NCBI GenBank assembly: GCA_035550375.1
Contig: DASZPH010000061.1
Span: 115,114 to 179,113 of the forward strand
Reading direction: 5' to 3'
DNA from: DASSFG01 sp035550375
GTDB taxonomy: Bacteria; Planctomycetota; Planctomycetia; Pirellulales; JAICIG01
Length of the DNA: 64,000 bases
This document shows, piece after piece, positions 16,375 through 26,095 of this stretch. Numbering within the stretch: position 1 is the first letter of the stretch; each line of letters starts with the position of its first letter. Made by a program: the position numbers and the translations under genes. Below the pieces are notes generated by a model. The model saw only the letters and a list, made by a program, of their open reading frames with translations, ran no database searches and was not told the origin of the DNA.

Positions 16375-17442
16375 TCACGGAGTGCCAGGGCTGCTTAAAA
16401 CCTTACCCAACCGCGCCTCGAAGTCTTCCTGGCCGCGGATGATCTGCAGTTCGATGGTGAGGGCCCACAACGGAACTGCGCCCAGCCGATCGACTCGCAG
16501 CTTGACGAGATCTTTACCCGTGCAGACGACCGCTTCCGCGCCCAACGAGGCGACCCACCGGGCTAGGCTTTCAACGTCCTCGCGCTGGTAGGCGTGATGG
16601 TCGGGAAACTCACGCAGCGCGACTACGTCCGCCCCGGCACACGTCAACGTGTGTCGAAATCCGGCCGGGTTGCCGATGCCGCAGAAGGCGGCCACGCGTC
16701 GGCTAGCGATCGTATCCAGCGGCACGTGCTCACCCGCGGCGTTCGCCAGTCCTCGGGGCGGGTGCGCGACTTCGATCCAGGTGGCCCCGGGCGCGTACCG
16801 ACGGATGCGCTTTTCGATCGTCGACCGTTTCTCGGCTCCCACCGCGTCGGCACGCGAAAGGGCGACGACCTGGGCACGTGCCAGTCCGCAAAGAGGTTCT
16901 CGTAGCGTGCCCCTGGGAAAAACGTGTTCAAAACCGAACGGCTCCAGGGCGTCAATGAGCACGACATCGAGGTCTCGGGCGAGACGACGATGCTGAAATC
17001 CGTCGTCCAGAATCACAAGCTGGCTTTCAAACTCTTCGATCGCCATCTTGGCGGCCGCCACCCGATCGGGGTTTAGCACGTGCGGCACGTCGGGCAGGTG
17101 CTGCTCCAGCTCGAGCGCCTCGTCGTTGGCCGCTCCTTGTTCGGCGCCGTAGCCTCGGCTGACGAGAACGACGCGCACGCCACGCGCCCGGTACCAGCGG
17201 GCCAGCCACTCGACCATCGGCGTCTTGCCCGTGCCGCCAAGCGTGATGTTGCCGACGCTCACCACCGGAACGTCCACCCGCTCGATCGGCGAACGGCCCG
17301 TGTCGTAGCGGTAGTTGCGCCATCGCATGGCCGCCGCGTAACCCAGCCCCGCGCCGCACAACAGCGCCCGGCTGGCGGTCGCCCAGACTCCTCGGCGGCG
17401 GCCGCTGACCAGATCGCGGAAGGACGAAGCAACGGACGACAA
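16375..17442 (-). CDS. lpxK: Tetraacyldisaccharide 4'-kinase (LpxK), lipid A biosynthesis
   Basis: LpxK phosphorylates the 4' position of the lipid A disaccharide at the inner membrane. The 355-residue product has an N-terminal amphipathic membrane helix region, then the P-loop-like VSVGNITLGGTGKTPMVEWL. The LVSRGYG and LILDDGFQHRRLARDLDVVL motifs of LpxK follow, and the C-terminus ends the usual kinase fold. The start appears to be a TTG at 17442; no ATG fits the family N-terminus. It lies 47 bases after the isocitrate dehydrogenase gene on the same strand. Its presence indicates a lipid A-containing outer membrane. Confidence 0.92.
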   Translation of the reverse strand: MSSVASSFRDLVSGRRRGVWATASRALLCGAGLGYAAAMRWRNYRYDTGRSPIERVDVPVVSVGNITLGGTGKTPMVEWLARWYRARGVRVVLVSRGYGAEQGAANDEALELEQHLPDVPHVLNPDRVAAAKMAIEEFESQLVILDDGFQHRRLARDLDVVLIDALEPFGFEHVFPRGTLREPLCGLARAQVVALSRADAVGAEKRSTIEKRIRRYAPGATWIEVAHPPRGLANAAGEHVPLDTIASRRVAAFCGIGNPAGFRHTLTCAGADVVALREFPDHHAYQREDVESLARWVASLGAEAVVCTGKDLVKLRVDRLGAVPLWALTIELQIIRGQEDFEARLGKVLSSPGTP

Positions 17443-17489
17443 GCTCGGTAACCCGACGCTCGGTGACGGAATTGTCCGCGAAACCTCAA

Positions 17490-18584
17490 CTACAGCTTCT
17501 TGCAGATGGCGTCGGCCATTTCGCGCGTGCCTACGGCCGTGGGATCGTCGCGGTGCGGCTTGAGGTCGTAGGTCACGTGCTTGCCCTCGGCGATCACGTC
17601 GGCAACCGCCTTTTCCAGGCGGTCGGCGGCGTCGGTCTCTTTCAGGTGCCGCAGCATCAGCATGCCCGACAGGATCAAGGCCGTCGGATTGACCTTGTTC
17701 ATCCCCTTGTACTTGGGAGCGCTGCCGTGCGTGGCTTCAAACACGGCCCCCTCCGGACCGATGTTCGCCCCCGGCGCCACGCCGAGGCCGCCCACAAGCC
17801 CGGCCGCCAGATCGCTCACGATGTCGCCGTAGAGGTTTTCCAGCACGAGGATGTCATACAGCTCCGGCTTCTGTACGAGCTGCATGCACATGTTGTCGAC
17901 GATCCGGTCCTCGAACTCGATGTCGGCGTACGCGTTCGCCACGTCCCGCGCCACCTGTAGCCACAGGCCGTCGGTGTGCTTCATGATGTTGGCCTTGTGG
18001 ACGCAGGTCACCTTCTTGCGGCCATTGGCGCGGGCATAGTCGAACGCACAGCGAACGATCCGCTCCGTGCCCGACACGCTGATCGGCTTGATCGAAATGC
18101 CCGTCTCCTGGGGACCTGTTTTAACCTTGCGATCGGGCGAGATCTGATTGATGAACTCGACGAGCTTGGCCGTTTCGGGTTTGCCGCGCTCGAACTCGAT
18201 GCCGGCGTAGAGGTCTTCGGTGTTCTCGCGGACGATCACCAGGTCGACGGGCACGTCGTTGAAGAACGTGCGCACCCCCTGGTACTGCTTACAGGGACGG
18301 ATACAGGCGAATAGTCCCAGCGCCTGTCGCAGATGGACGTTGATGCTGCGAAAGCCGGTGCCCACGGGGGTGGTGATTGGCGCTTTGAGGGCGCAGCGAG
18401 TGCGGCGGACGCTTTCCATCACCGCGTCGGGCAGCGGGGTGCCGGTGCGGGCCATGACATCCACGCCCGCTTCTTGAACGTCCCAGTGGATTTTGACGCC
18501 GGTGGCGTCAATGCATCGCCGTGTTGCCTCGGCGAGTTCCGGACCGGTGCCGTCGCCCGTAATCAGCGTCACCTCGTGTGCCAT
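17490..18584 (-). CDS. icd: Isocitrate/isopropylmalate dehydrogenase family protein (probable NAD-dependent isocitrate dehydrogenase)
   Basis: The 364-residue cytoplasmic enzyme oxidatively decarboxylates a 2-hydroxy acid, most likely isocitrate in the TCA cycle. Visible motifs are ITGDGTGPELAEATRR at the N-terminus, LFACIRPCKQYQGV, the VIVRENTEDLYAG loop, the substrate-binding SGTERIVRCAFDYAR, the Mg-binding YGDIVSDLAAGLVGGLG, and the cofactor region EATHGSAPKYKGMNKVNPTA. Its short length and sequence resemble NAD-type homoisocitrate/isocitrate enzymes rather than long NADP-type Icd. Homoisocitrate or isopropylmalate as substrate cannot be excluded. AAGAGG precedes the ATG. Confidence 0.88.
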   Translation of the reverse strand: MAHEVTLITGDGTGPELAEATRRCIDATGVKIHWDVQEAGVDVMARTGTPLPDAVMESVRRTRCALKAPITTPVGTGFRSINVHLRQALGLFACIRPCKQYQGVRTFFNDVPVDLVIVRENTEDLYAGIEFERGKPETAKLVEFINQISPDRKVKTGPQETGISIKPISVSGTERIVRCAFDYARANGRKKVTCVHKANIMKHTDGLWLQVARDVANAYADIEFEDRIVDNMCMQLVQKPELYDILVLENLYGDIVSDLAAGLVGGLGVAPGANIGPEGAVFEATHGSAPKYKGMNKVNPTALILSGMLMLRHLKETDAADRLEKAVADVIAEGKHVTYDLKPHRDDPTAVGTREMADAICKKL

Positions 18585-18804
18585 CGAACAGAACCTCTTT
18601 GCCTAACTTGAGATGGGACTGAGGCAAGACAGGCTAACAGAAGCCAGCAAGAGCGTCAAACGACAGGCGCCCAAGCGTGGTCGCGGACAAGACGAGCGAG
18701 CCGGGGCGAACCCGCCTCCAAGCTTAAAAGATGGTCAGGCGGGCGCGCCGCTCGCTGCGGAGTCCGTTTACAGTTGTAGGGTTTTGAACGAGCGGAGGAC
18801 TCCC

Positions 18805-19020
18805 ATGGCGGCGGTTCGTGCGGGCGAGTTGTGGACGCTTCGCATCGACAGCGAGTTCAGGCGGGTCAAGGTGATCGGTCCAGCCGGGAAGCGGGGCTGG
18901 TGGCGCTGCGTCGATCTGGCGACCGACATCTACGTTTTGGCTCGCGAAAACTGCTTTGCCGAGCGCCAGGGAGGGGGCGGCCCCACAAGGGCACACGGGA
19001 GACCGACCTCGGACCGGTGA
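18805..19020 (+). CDS. Small protein of unknown function (71 residues)
   Basis: The ATG at 18805 follows a good ribosome site (GCGGAGGACTCCC), so this small frame is probably translated. The product (MAAVRAGELWTLRIDSEFRR...) has a compact beta-rich look, with WWRCVDLATDIYVLARENCF and a Gly-rich basic tail. It resembles a small SH3-like barrel, but I recognise no family. It stands alone between two minus-strand genes. Confidence 0.55.
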   Translation: MAAVRAGELWTLRIDSEFRRVKVIGPAGKRGWWRCVDLATDIYVLARENCFAERQGGGGPTRAHGRPTSDR

Positions 19021-19179
19021 TCTTGACGTCGGATCGAGGCGTGTCCCGCCCGGCGAATGACTTCCACGCGAAGCATAACTCACCACCGCGAGAAACGCTG
19101 CCAAGTTATCCGGCGCCGACCAGGCGCGACGCTGTCTCTACGAGCCCGGCGCGGCCTTGCCTGCCGCGTTCGGACAGAT

Positions 19180-21168
19180 TTACGACGGCTCGCTCTCCTC
19201 GTGCATCCAGCGTTTCAACAGGGGCACCAGCGCGAAGCAGATCGCCGCCGAGATCGTGGCGGCGATGGCGATCCGCAGAAAGACGTCGCCGTAGGTATGG
19301 ACCGTGTCGATCGGCGCCGGGAATTTAGTTGCCCCTTCGCTCCCCTTCACGCTGGTGAACTGGGCGATGATCGCCGCCAGGTATTGCGAAAAAGCGGTCG
19401 CCAAAAACCAGGTACCCATCACCGTACTAACCAACTGCTTCGGGGAGAGCTTGGTGACCATCGCCAGGCCCACGGGCGACAAGCAAAGCTCCCCGCTCGT
19501 GTGCAGAAGATAGCCGAGGAGCAGCCAAACCATGCTCACCATCCCGCGCCCGTCGGCCGTTTGCGCGCCGTACCAGAAACTCAAGAACCCCAGGCCGAGT
19601 TGCAACAGTCCCAGAGCGAATTTCGACGGTGTGCTCGGCTCCAAGCCCCGCGCTCCCAGGTAACCCCACAGAGCCGTGAACACCAGCCCGAAGACGACGA
19701 TGTAGATCGCGTTTACCGATTGGAACTTGCTGGCCGGAATCTCGTCGTCGCGGTGTGCCACGCGCATGCCCACGTTGCCGGTATCAACGGTCCAGGGGAT
19801 CTCGAAGTTGGGATCGCTGCTCTTTTCTCTCAACTCCGCCAGAGCATTGATCGTGAACAGCTTGCCGCCGTTTGTGTAGCCGAGTTGCTCCTGCGTTGGC
19901 TGCAGGTTGATCGTCTTGTTTACGTCGCCATCGCCGACCACCTGAGCGCCGGCCGGTTCGATGACCCGATCGACGTTGCGGTCCGTGAACAGGTTGACCG
20001 AGCTGCCGGCCTGCTCGAAGAAGGCCCAGAACAGCATCACAAAAAACATCAGGATCAATACCACGAACATCCGCTCGCGCCGGATCTTGTCGAGGCGAAA
20101 CGTTTCAAAACCGAGGTAGACCGCCGCCACCAGGCCGGCCAGCACGAGCACCAGGCCGGCCGGCTTACTTGCCTCTTCCGCCACGACCGCGGCCGTCCTC
20201 GCCCAGGAGTTTTCGCTCGCCGCCAGATCCTTGATAGTTGCTTCCGGGATGAGCACCATCGCCTGGCCGTTTTCTCGCAGGGGCCCGAAGCCCGACACCA
20301 GAAGTGCGAACAGTGGAATGGCCACCGCCGTTGCCGCCAGTACGATCAGGCGCAGAACGCTCTGCGGCGTCTCCTCCCCCTCTCGCCCGACGCGCGGCGG
20401 CGCGCCGGCGTCTTCGGGCAGTCCGCCGCGGCCGATGGCTACCCAGGCCACGGCCGCCGCCGCCAGCAGCGAAACGCCCACGAAGACGTTGATGGCCGTC
20501 GAGATCAAGTTGCTTTCGTGGAAGAAAAACAGCGCGCCGGCCCCTGCGATCGCGCCGCTCATGATGAGCAGCCGAGCGAGTACGCCGGGCATGACGAAAA
20601 CTGCCAGGCCGGTGAGCATGCCGATGGTCGCCAGGCCAAACCCCCAGGACCAGCCATAGGTCTCGCCGATATACCCGCACAACAGGGGCGACATCGCGGC
20701 GCCCAGGTTGATGCCCATGTAGAAGATCGTGAAGCCGGCGTCGCGCTTGGCGCTGTGCTGCGCGTAGAGTGAGCCGACCATGGTCGAAATGTTGGGTTTG
20801 AAGAAGCCGTTGCCGACGATGAGCAGCGCCAGGGCCGCAAAGAAGGCCCAGGTCTTGGGTATGGTCAGCGTCAATTGGCCGAGCGCCATCAGGGTGCCCC
20901 CAAGCACCACGGCCCAACGGGCGCCGAGCAGCTTGTCGGCCAGCATTCCCCCGAAGAAGGGCGTCATGTAGACCAGCGCGGTATAGGCGCCATAGACCGT
21001 GATGGCGGGAGCGTCCTCGTATCGCAAGAAACCCTTGGTCATGTAAAAGACCAACAGCGCCCGCATGCCGTAGTAAGAAAACCGCTCCCACATCTCGGCG
21101 AAAAAGAGCGTATAGAGGCCAGCGGGGTGGCCAAAGAGGGTTTGGTGTTGCGGCTGGTCAGACTGCAT
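19180..21168 (-). CDS. POT/PTR family peptide MFS transporter
   Basis: This 662-residue proton-coupled di/tripeptide symporter of the inner membrane begins with the family signature GLYTLFFAEMWERFSYYGMRALLVFYM. That signature includes the ExxER-like proton site in helix 1. The second signature FYMGINLGAAMSPLLCGYIG lies in helix 5. About 14 hydrophobic helices are present. A long soluble insertion between the two bundles (around ATIKDLAASENSWARTAAVV and the FTDRNVDRVIEPAG stretch) makes it longer than the usual 500 residues. The substrate is inferred from the family only. Confidence 0.93.
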   Translation of the reverse strand: MQSDQPQHQTLFGHPAGLYTLFFAEMWERFSYYGMRALLVFYMTKGFLRYEDAPAITVYGAYTALVYMTPFFGGMLADKLLGARWAVVLGGTLMALGQLTLTIPKTWAFFAALALLIVGNGFFKPNISTMVGSLYAQHSAKRDAGFTIFYMGINLGAAMSPLLCGYIGETYGWSWGFGLATIGMLTGLAVFVMPGVLARLLIMSGAIAGAGALFFFHESNLISTAINVFVGVSLLAAAAVAWVAIGRGGLPEDAGAPPRVGREGEETPQSVLRLIVLAATAVAIPLFALLVSGFGPLRENGQAMVLIPEATIKDLAASENSWARTAAVVAEEASKPAGLVLVLAGLVAAVYLGFETFRLDKIRRERMFVVLILMFFVMLFWAFFEQAGSSVNLFTDRNVDRVIEPAGAQVVGDGDVNKTINLQPTQEQLGYTNGGKLFTINALAELREKSSDPNFEIPWTVDTGNVGMRVAHRDDEIPASKFQSVNAIYIVVFGLVFTALWGYLGARGLEPSTPSKFALGLLQLGLGFLSFWYGAQTADGRGMVSMVWLLLGYLLHTSGELCLSPVGLAMVTKLSPKQLVSTVMGTWFLATAFSQYLAAIIAQFTSVKGSEGATKFPAPIDTVHTYGDVFLRIAIAATISAAICFALVPLLKRWMHEESEPS

Positions 21169-21374
21169 CGGAGCACTCCGGACAAAAAGCGTAATGTACC
21201 CGAATCGCCGGCCTCGCCGTAGGGCGGAAGTGGCCGCGGTGTTCGGTCGATGTTGCCGATCCTTGCGTCCGACTGTCGGTTCCGTAACTGAAGCCCATCT
21301 TGACCGGTTTGGCTCGATCGACGATCATCCGCCCCGCGCCGTAAGCCGCCGTCGCGGCCGGCGCCAGGAACCGC

Positions 21375-21971
21375 ATGCTACGCCGCCAAAATCTTGGAGT
21401 TTTGCTCGCCGCTGTCACCGCCCTGGCGACGGGTTGTCAATCGCCCTACTATGCCGATCGAGGCGCGGCCCTCGGCGGAGTCACGGGGGCGGGCGTGGGA
21501 GCACTCGTTGGCAGCGCGGTTCGGCATCCCGTGGCTGGAGCTTTGGTGGGGGCGGGGGTGGGAGCCGTCTCTGGCGCAGCCGTGGGCACGGGGCTCGACG
21601 AAATCGAGGCCCGTAACCGGGCGGCGATCGCGGCCACGATGGGGCGCCCGGTCGCACCGGGCGCCGTGGCCGTCGACGATGTAATTGCCATGTCGCAGGC
21701 CGGAGTCGACGAGAACGTGATCATCAACCACATTCGCTACAACGGCGTGCAGCGACCGCCGCAGACGGGCGACCTGATCGCCCTTCAGCGGGCGAACGTC
21801 GGCCCGCGCGTGATCGCGGCTCTGCAGGCGCCGCCGGTGCAGGCGGCAGCAGGCATTGCTCCGCCCCCGCCCGTTGTCTACCCTCCTCCTCCGCCGCCCT
21901 GGGGCTATCCCGTCTATTACTATCCGCCGCCCCCGCCGGTGGGTTACGGTTTTGGCGTTGCGTTCCGCTAA
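21375..21971 (+). CDS. Glycine-zipper lipoprotein with Pro-rich tail
   Basis: The protein has 198 residues, with AGGAA four bases before the ATG. Lipobox ALATGC places the lipidated Cys at 21. A glycine-zipper segment (GGVTGAGVGALVGSAVRHPV, GALVGAGVGAVSGAAVGTGL) follows, like outer-membrane SlyB/OmpA-associated zippers. A helical region with VIAMSQAGVDENVIINHIR and LIALQRANVGPRVIAAL repeats a short motif seen in planctomycete surface proteins. The C-terminus is Pro/Tyr-rich. It probably sits in the outer membrane; the function is unknown. Confidence 0.82.
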   Translation: MLRRQNLGVLLAAVTALATGCQSPYYADRGAALGGVTGAGVGALVGSAVRHPVAGALVGAGVGAVSGAAVGTGLDEIEARNRAAIAATMGRPVAPGAVAVDDVIAMSQAGVDENVIINHIRYNGVQRPPQTGDLIALQRANVGPRVIAALQAPPVQAAAGIAPPPPVVYPPPPPPWGYPVYYYPPPPPVGYGFGVAFR

Positions 21972-21985
21972 TCCGCCGCCGATCG

Positions 21986-23092
21986 TTATCGAAACAGGAC
22001 GAATCGGCCGTCTTTGGTCACGACACCCGCCGCACCGTTGCCGGAACTAAGCGCTGAGCCGGCATCTCCCGCCGGTCCGCCCGTTTTGTCGTAGAGTTGC
22101 CAGGCGAGCTTGCCGTCTTTCTTCCAGGCAACGAGTGTGTTGCCTCGGTCGTCGCTTAATACGACGAGCCCGGTGCGGATGCCACACTGACCCGGTGTCG
22201 TCACTTCGCCGGGTGGTAGTACTTGCCCCGCGCGATCAAGGCGAGCGAAGCGAATTCGCCCCTTCGTGGGCCAGGCTGCCACGAAGCCGTCGGGCGTGGC
22301 ACAGACCGAATAGTAGGTCATCGGGCAGGAATCCGTCTTCCACGAGGAGCGGCTCACTTTTGTCCGAGCCACTTCGCCGCGCTCGTCGTTCCACAGGGCC
22401 AAGAACATATCGCGCTCGTCGTTCGTCTCCTCTCGGTAGAAGATGGCGAGCCTGCCGTCGACCGCGTAAGTGCTGCTCGTGGTGCAGCAGTTGCAGGGGT
22501 TGAACGACCGGTCGATCTCGACGGCGGGACCAAACGATGCCCCGTCATCGTGTGAGACGTTGACGTACAGCTTGTCGGCCAGCCAACAGGCGGCGACGTT
22601 CCCTTTTTTGTCGACTGCCAGAGAAAAACCTTCGCTCGGCTTGTGGTTGATGTTCTGCAGGCGTGAGAACGATGTTTCGCCGGGCTTGAGCCGTGTATAA
22701 AAGAATCCCCACTCTTCCTTGGGCAGCTTTAGCTTCCAGGCGTTGGTTCCCAACGCCACGTGGACAATGCCGCCGCGGCCAACCGCCAGATCCCAGACGT
22801 TGAACTCCAAGCCGGGTTGGCGCGAGCCTTGGTCGACAAGGTCGAGGGGAGCCTCAAACGTGCGTCCGCCGTCAACCGACCTCAGGTACTTTGGACCGTC
22901 CGGCGAGTCACACGCGACGTGGATGATTCCTTCCGAATCGCACCTGGCGGATATCGGTTGGCCGCCCTGCATGACCGCCGAGACCAGGACGTCGGCCGTT
23001 TCTGGGGCCGCTCGCATGGTCGAGCAGGCGATAAAGAAAACCATTCCGCAGACCGCAGACACGGTCGTCCTATGAGTCCCTCGTTGGATCAT
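21986..23092 (-). CDS. Secreted Asp-box (BNR/sialidase-like) propeller protein
   Basis: The 368-residue exported protein has GAGGAG before the ATG and a signal peptide ending near STMRAAPE. Asp-box motifs (RSVDGGRTFEAP, VSHDDGASFGPA) and repeated blades such as IIHVACDSPDGPKYL indicate a six-bladed propeller of the sialidase superfamily. I did not see the full set of catalytic arginines and the Tyr/Glu pair of true sialidases, so hydrolase activity is unproven. It converges tightly on the glycine-zipper gene. Confidence 0.82.
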   Translation of the reverse strand: MIQRGTHRTTVSAVCGMVFFIACSTMRAAPETADVLVSAVMQGGQPISARCDSEGIIHVACDSPDGPKYLRSVDGGRTFEAPLDLVDQGSRQPGLEFNVWDLAVGRGGIVHVALGTNAWKLKLPKEEWGFFYTRLKPGETSFSRLQNINHKPSEGFSLAVDKKGNVAACWLADKLYVNVSHDDGASFGPAVEIDRSFNPCNCCTTSSTYAVDGRLAIFYREETNDERDMFLALWNDERGEVARTKVSRSSWKTDSCPMTYYSVCATPDGFVAAWPTKGRIRFARLDRAGQVLPPGEVTTPGQCGIRTGLVVLSDDRGNTLVAWKKDGKLAWQLYDKTGGPAGDAGSALSSGNGAAGVVTKDGRFVLFR

Positions 23093-23232
23093 GACAGGCT
23101 CCTCGTATCGTCCGGCTGACTTGGCACGGTTTTGATGATACGCTGCACCTTAGGCCCGTGCAAAAGGGAGCCCGCGCAAGAGGCCAGACAAACGTGTCTG
23201 TGTCCGGGCGCAAAGGACAAGAATTGCGGCAC

Positions 23233-23733
23233 ATGATGAACGAGCCAACGACGCTCTGGACCAAGTTGCTCGCAGACCAGCGCGCGCTGGTAGGCGACGA
23301 GGGCGACTTCCTGGCGAACATGGCGAACTGTGCCGCCCTCTTGTTTTACGGCCTGGACGACGTGAACTGGGCCGGCTTCTACTTGCTGAAGCAGGGGCAA
23401 CTTGTGCTGGGCCCGTTTCAGGGACGGCCGGCATGCGTTCGCATCGACCTGGGCCGCGGCGTATGCGGAACGGCTGCGGCGCGGCGCGAGACGATCGTCG
23501 TGCGCGACGTGCATCGCTTCGAGGGGCACATCGCCTGCGACGAGCGGTCGCGATCGGAAGTGGTCGTGCCGCTGATGGCCCAGGAAAACCTCCTCGGCGT
23601 CCTCGATCTCGACAGCCCTCGGCTCGGCCGCTTTGATTCCGAAGACGCAAGGGGGCTGGAGGAATTCGTGCGGGTGTTGCTGACGTCGTCCGAATTGAAC
23701 GAAATCGGCGCCGCGCCGCTGGATACCAGGTAA
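23233..23733 (+). CDS. msrC: Free methionine-(R)-sulfoxide reductase (GAF domain)
   Basis: The enzyme reduces free Met-(R)-sulfoxide in the cytoplasm, using thioredoxin. A single GAF domain spans the protein (about 166 residues). All three family cysteines are visible in order: GRPACVRI, GRGVCGTA and GHIACDERS, with the conserved AGFYLL and SRSEVVVPL motifs. The start is ambiguous: ATGs at 23233 and 23236, or a TTG at 23224 that has a better-spaced AAAGGA. It lies six bases before the RNase R gene on the same strand, suggesting an operon. Confidence 0.92.
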   Translation: MMNEPTTLWTKLLADQRALVGDEGDFLANMANCAALLFYGLDDVNWAGFYLLKQGQLVLGPFQGRPACVRIDLGRGVCGTAAARRETIVVRDVHRFEGHIACDERSRSEVVVPLMAQENLLGVLDLDSPRLGRFDSEDARGLEEFVRVLLTSSELNEIGAAPLDTR

Positions 23734-23738
23734 ATAGC

Positions 23739-26069
23739 ATGTCCGAAACCGATTCCAGCGACGACCTGACAACGCTGCTCGTCGAGTTCGTCAACCGGCC
23801 CAAGTATCGGCCCGCCAAGCCACGCCAGCTTGCCAAGAAGCTGGATGTGCCCGAGCACCGTCTTCGCGACTTCAAGCGCTTGATCAAAGATCTGGTCAAT
23901 CAGGGCAAACTGACCTACGCCGACAAGCACCGCATCCTGCCTGGCGTCGGGGGGCCGTCGAAGGCACCTAAAGCACGCAAGGCGGGAGAGGGGCACATTA
24001 CCGGCGTCTTTCGCCGCAATCCGGCCGGATTCGGTTTCGTGCGCCCCTCCGGAACGCTCCCCGGACAGGGGCGCGAACAGGACGTCTATATCACGGCCGA
24101 CGAGGCCGGTGACGCCGCCAGTGGCGACGTCGTGCTTGTGCGCCTGAAGGGCCGCGGCGGGCGGGGTGTCCGCGGCACCATCCTCGAGATCATCGAACGC
24201 GAGACGCACGAGTTCGTCGGCGTCTACTTCGAGCGGGGAGGCGGCGGCTGGGTGCAGGTCGACGGCACGCTTTTCAGTCGTCCCATCTCGGTGGGAGACC
24301 CCGGGGCGAAAAATGCTCAGCCCGACGACAAGGTGGTCTTCGAGATGGTGCGCTTCCCCACGCACGTTCACGACGGCGAGGGGGTGATCACCGAGGTGCT
24401 CGGCGCGCGCGGCGAGCCGGGGGTCGACACGCGGTCGATCATCCGTGAATACAACCTGCCGGAAGCGTTCGCCGACGACTCCCTGGAAGCCGCACGCCAG
24501 GAGGCGGAGCGATTCGATGAAACGAATCTCGCCGGCCGCCTTGACCTGACGACCGAGACCGTGATCACGATCGATCCGGCCGACGCCCGCGACTTCGACG
24601 ACGCCATTTCGCTGCGCCGCGAGCCAAACGGTCACTGGACGCTAGGCGTGCACATCGCCGACGTTTCGCACTTCGTCCGGCACGGCACGCCGCTTGACCG
24701 CGAAGCCTACCGGCGCGGCACCAGCGTCTACTTGCCCGACCGCGTTATCCCGATGCTGCCGGAGATCATTTCCAACGGGCTGGCGAGCCTGCAACCCGAC
24801 CGAGTCCGCTACACGAAGACGGCCCTGCTCGAGTTCAGCGCCGAAGGCGTCCCCGTGGGGGCCGAGTTTCACACGGCGGCCATAAAGAGCAAACGCCGCT
24901 TCACCTACGAAGAGATCGACGAATATCTGGCCGACCCCCCGGCGTGGCAGAAGAAGCTCACCCCGGAGGTGCACGGGCTCGTGGGGCGGATGCACGAACT
25001 GGCCATGACCTTGCGCCGGCGCCGCCTGGCCCGCGGGGCGCTCGAGCTGTCGATGGACGAGATCAAGGTCGACCTCGATCGGCACGGTCGCGTCGTCGGC
25101 GCCCACAAGGTGGTCAACACCGAAAGTCATCAGATCATCGAAGAATTCATGCTGGCGGCCAACGAGGCCGTGGCGCGGCGATTGAAACAGGCCGAGTGGC
25201 AGTTCCTGCGCCGCGTCCACCACTCGCCCGATCCTCGCAAGTCGAAGGCCCTGACCGAGTTCGTCGGCGCGCTGGGCTATCAGACCGAAAGCCTGCAAGA
25301 CCGCTTCGAGCTGCAAAGACTGCTGCGCGAGGTGCTCGGTCAGCCCGAGCAGCACGCGGTGAACTACGCCGTGTTGCGCAGTTTGCAGCGTGCCGTTTAC
25401 AGTCCCGAGGAAGAAGGGCATTACGCGCTGGCCAGCGATTGCTACTGCCACTTCACGTCTCCCATCCGGCGTTACCCCGACCTCACGATTCACCGGCTGC
25501 TGGAACTTCTCTTGCGCGGGGGCAAGCCGCGCCACGACTTCCAGCAGTTGGCCGTGCTGGGCGAGCACTGTTCGGAGCGGGAGCAGCAGGCTGAAGAGGC
25601 CGAGCGCGAGCTGACCAAGGTCAAGCTACTCAATTATCTCAGCGGCCGGATCGGCATGGAGATGGACGCCGTAATCACGGGCGTCGAGCAGTATGGACTG
25701 TTCGCCCAGGGGATTGAGTTGCCGGCCGAGGGCCTGATTCACGTCACATCGCTCTCCGACGATTACTACCAATATGACCGCCGCAGCCACACGCTGTCGG
25801 GCCGCCGCGGCGAGAACCAATTCCGCTTGGGCGACCACGTGCGGGTCGTTGTGGCGCAGGTCGACGTCGATCGGCGGGAACTCGACTTTCGGCTGATCCA
25901 GCGCACGGGACGGCATGGCGAGGACGGGCAGCCGTCTCGCCCCCGCGGCGAATCGACCCGGCGGCCCAAGGGGGATGCGCGCGACGGTAGAGGTGGCAAC
26001 CATTCAGCCGAAAAACGCCGTCGCAAATCGGACAGTGCCAAGAAGGGCAAAAAGCGACGAAAAGAGTGA
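23739..26069 (+). CDS. rnr: Ribonuclease R
   Basis: This 776-residue 3'-5' processive exoribonuclease degrades structured RNA. In order: an N-terminal winged-helix region (YRPAKPRQLAKKLDVPEHRL), cold-shock-like OB domains (RRNPAGFGFVRPSG), the catalytic RNB domain with TIDPADARDFDDAISLRREP (the metal-binding aspartates), LPDRVIPMLPEIISNGLASL and CHFTSPIRRYPDLTIHR, an S1 domain (VITGVEQYGLFAQG), and a Lys/Arg-rich tail. Length and order are normal for RNase R. It follows msrC with a six-base gap. Confidence 0.95.
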   Translation: MSETDSSDDLTTLLVEFVNRPKYRPAKPRQLAKKLDVPEHRLRDFKRLIKDLVNQGKLTYADKHRILPGVGGPSKAPKARKAGEGHITGVFRRNPAGFGFVRPSGTLPGQGREQDVYITADEAGDAASGDVVLVRLKGRGGRGVRGTILEIIERETHEFVGVYFERGGGGWVQVDGTLFSRPISVGDPGAKNAQPDDKVVFEMVRFPTHVHDGEGVITEVLGARGEPGVDTRSIIREYNLPEAFADDSLEAARQEAERFDETNLAGRLDLTTETVITIDPADARDFDDAISLRREPNGHWTLGVHIADVSHFVRHGTPLDREAYRRGTSVYLPDRVIPMLPEIISNGLASLQPDRVRYTKTALLEFSAEGVPVGAEFHTAAIKSKRRFTYEEIDEYLADPPAWQKKLTPEVHGLVGRMHELAMTLRRRRLARGALELSMDEIKVDLDRHGRVVGAHKVVNTESHQIIEEFMLAANEAVARRLKQAEWQFLRRVHHSPDPRKSKALTEFVGALGYQTESLQDRFELQRLLREVLGQPEQHAVNYAVLRSLQRAVYSPEEEGHYALASDCYCHFTSPIRRYPDLTIHRLLELLLRGGKPRHDFQQLAVLGEHCSEREQQAEEAERELTKVKLLNYLSGRIGMEMDAVITGVEQYGLFAQGIELPAEGLIHVTSLSDDYYQYDRRSHTLSGRRGENQFRLGDHVRVVVAQVDVDRRELDFRLIQRTGRHGEDGQPSRPRGESTRRPKGDARDGRGGNHSAEKRRRKSDSAKKGKKRRKE

Positions 26070-26095
26070 CCCTCGAGCGCCGACGCGGTAACGAC

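Noticed and set aside
19057..20772. Plus-strand frame of 571 codons opposite the POT transporter
   Set aside because: It is a GC-driven shadow with His/Gln/Arg-rich sequence and no domain; the minus strand encodes a clear transporter.
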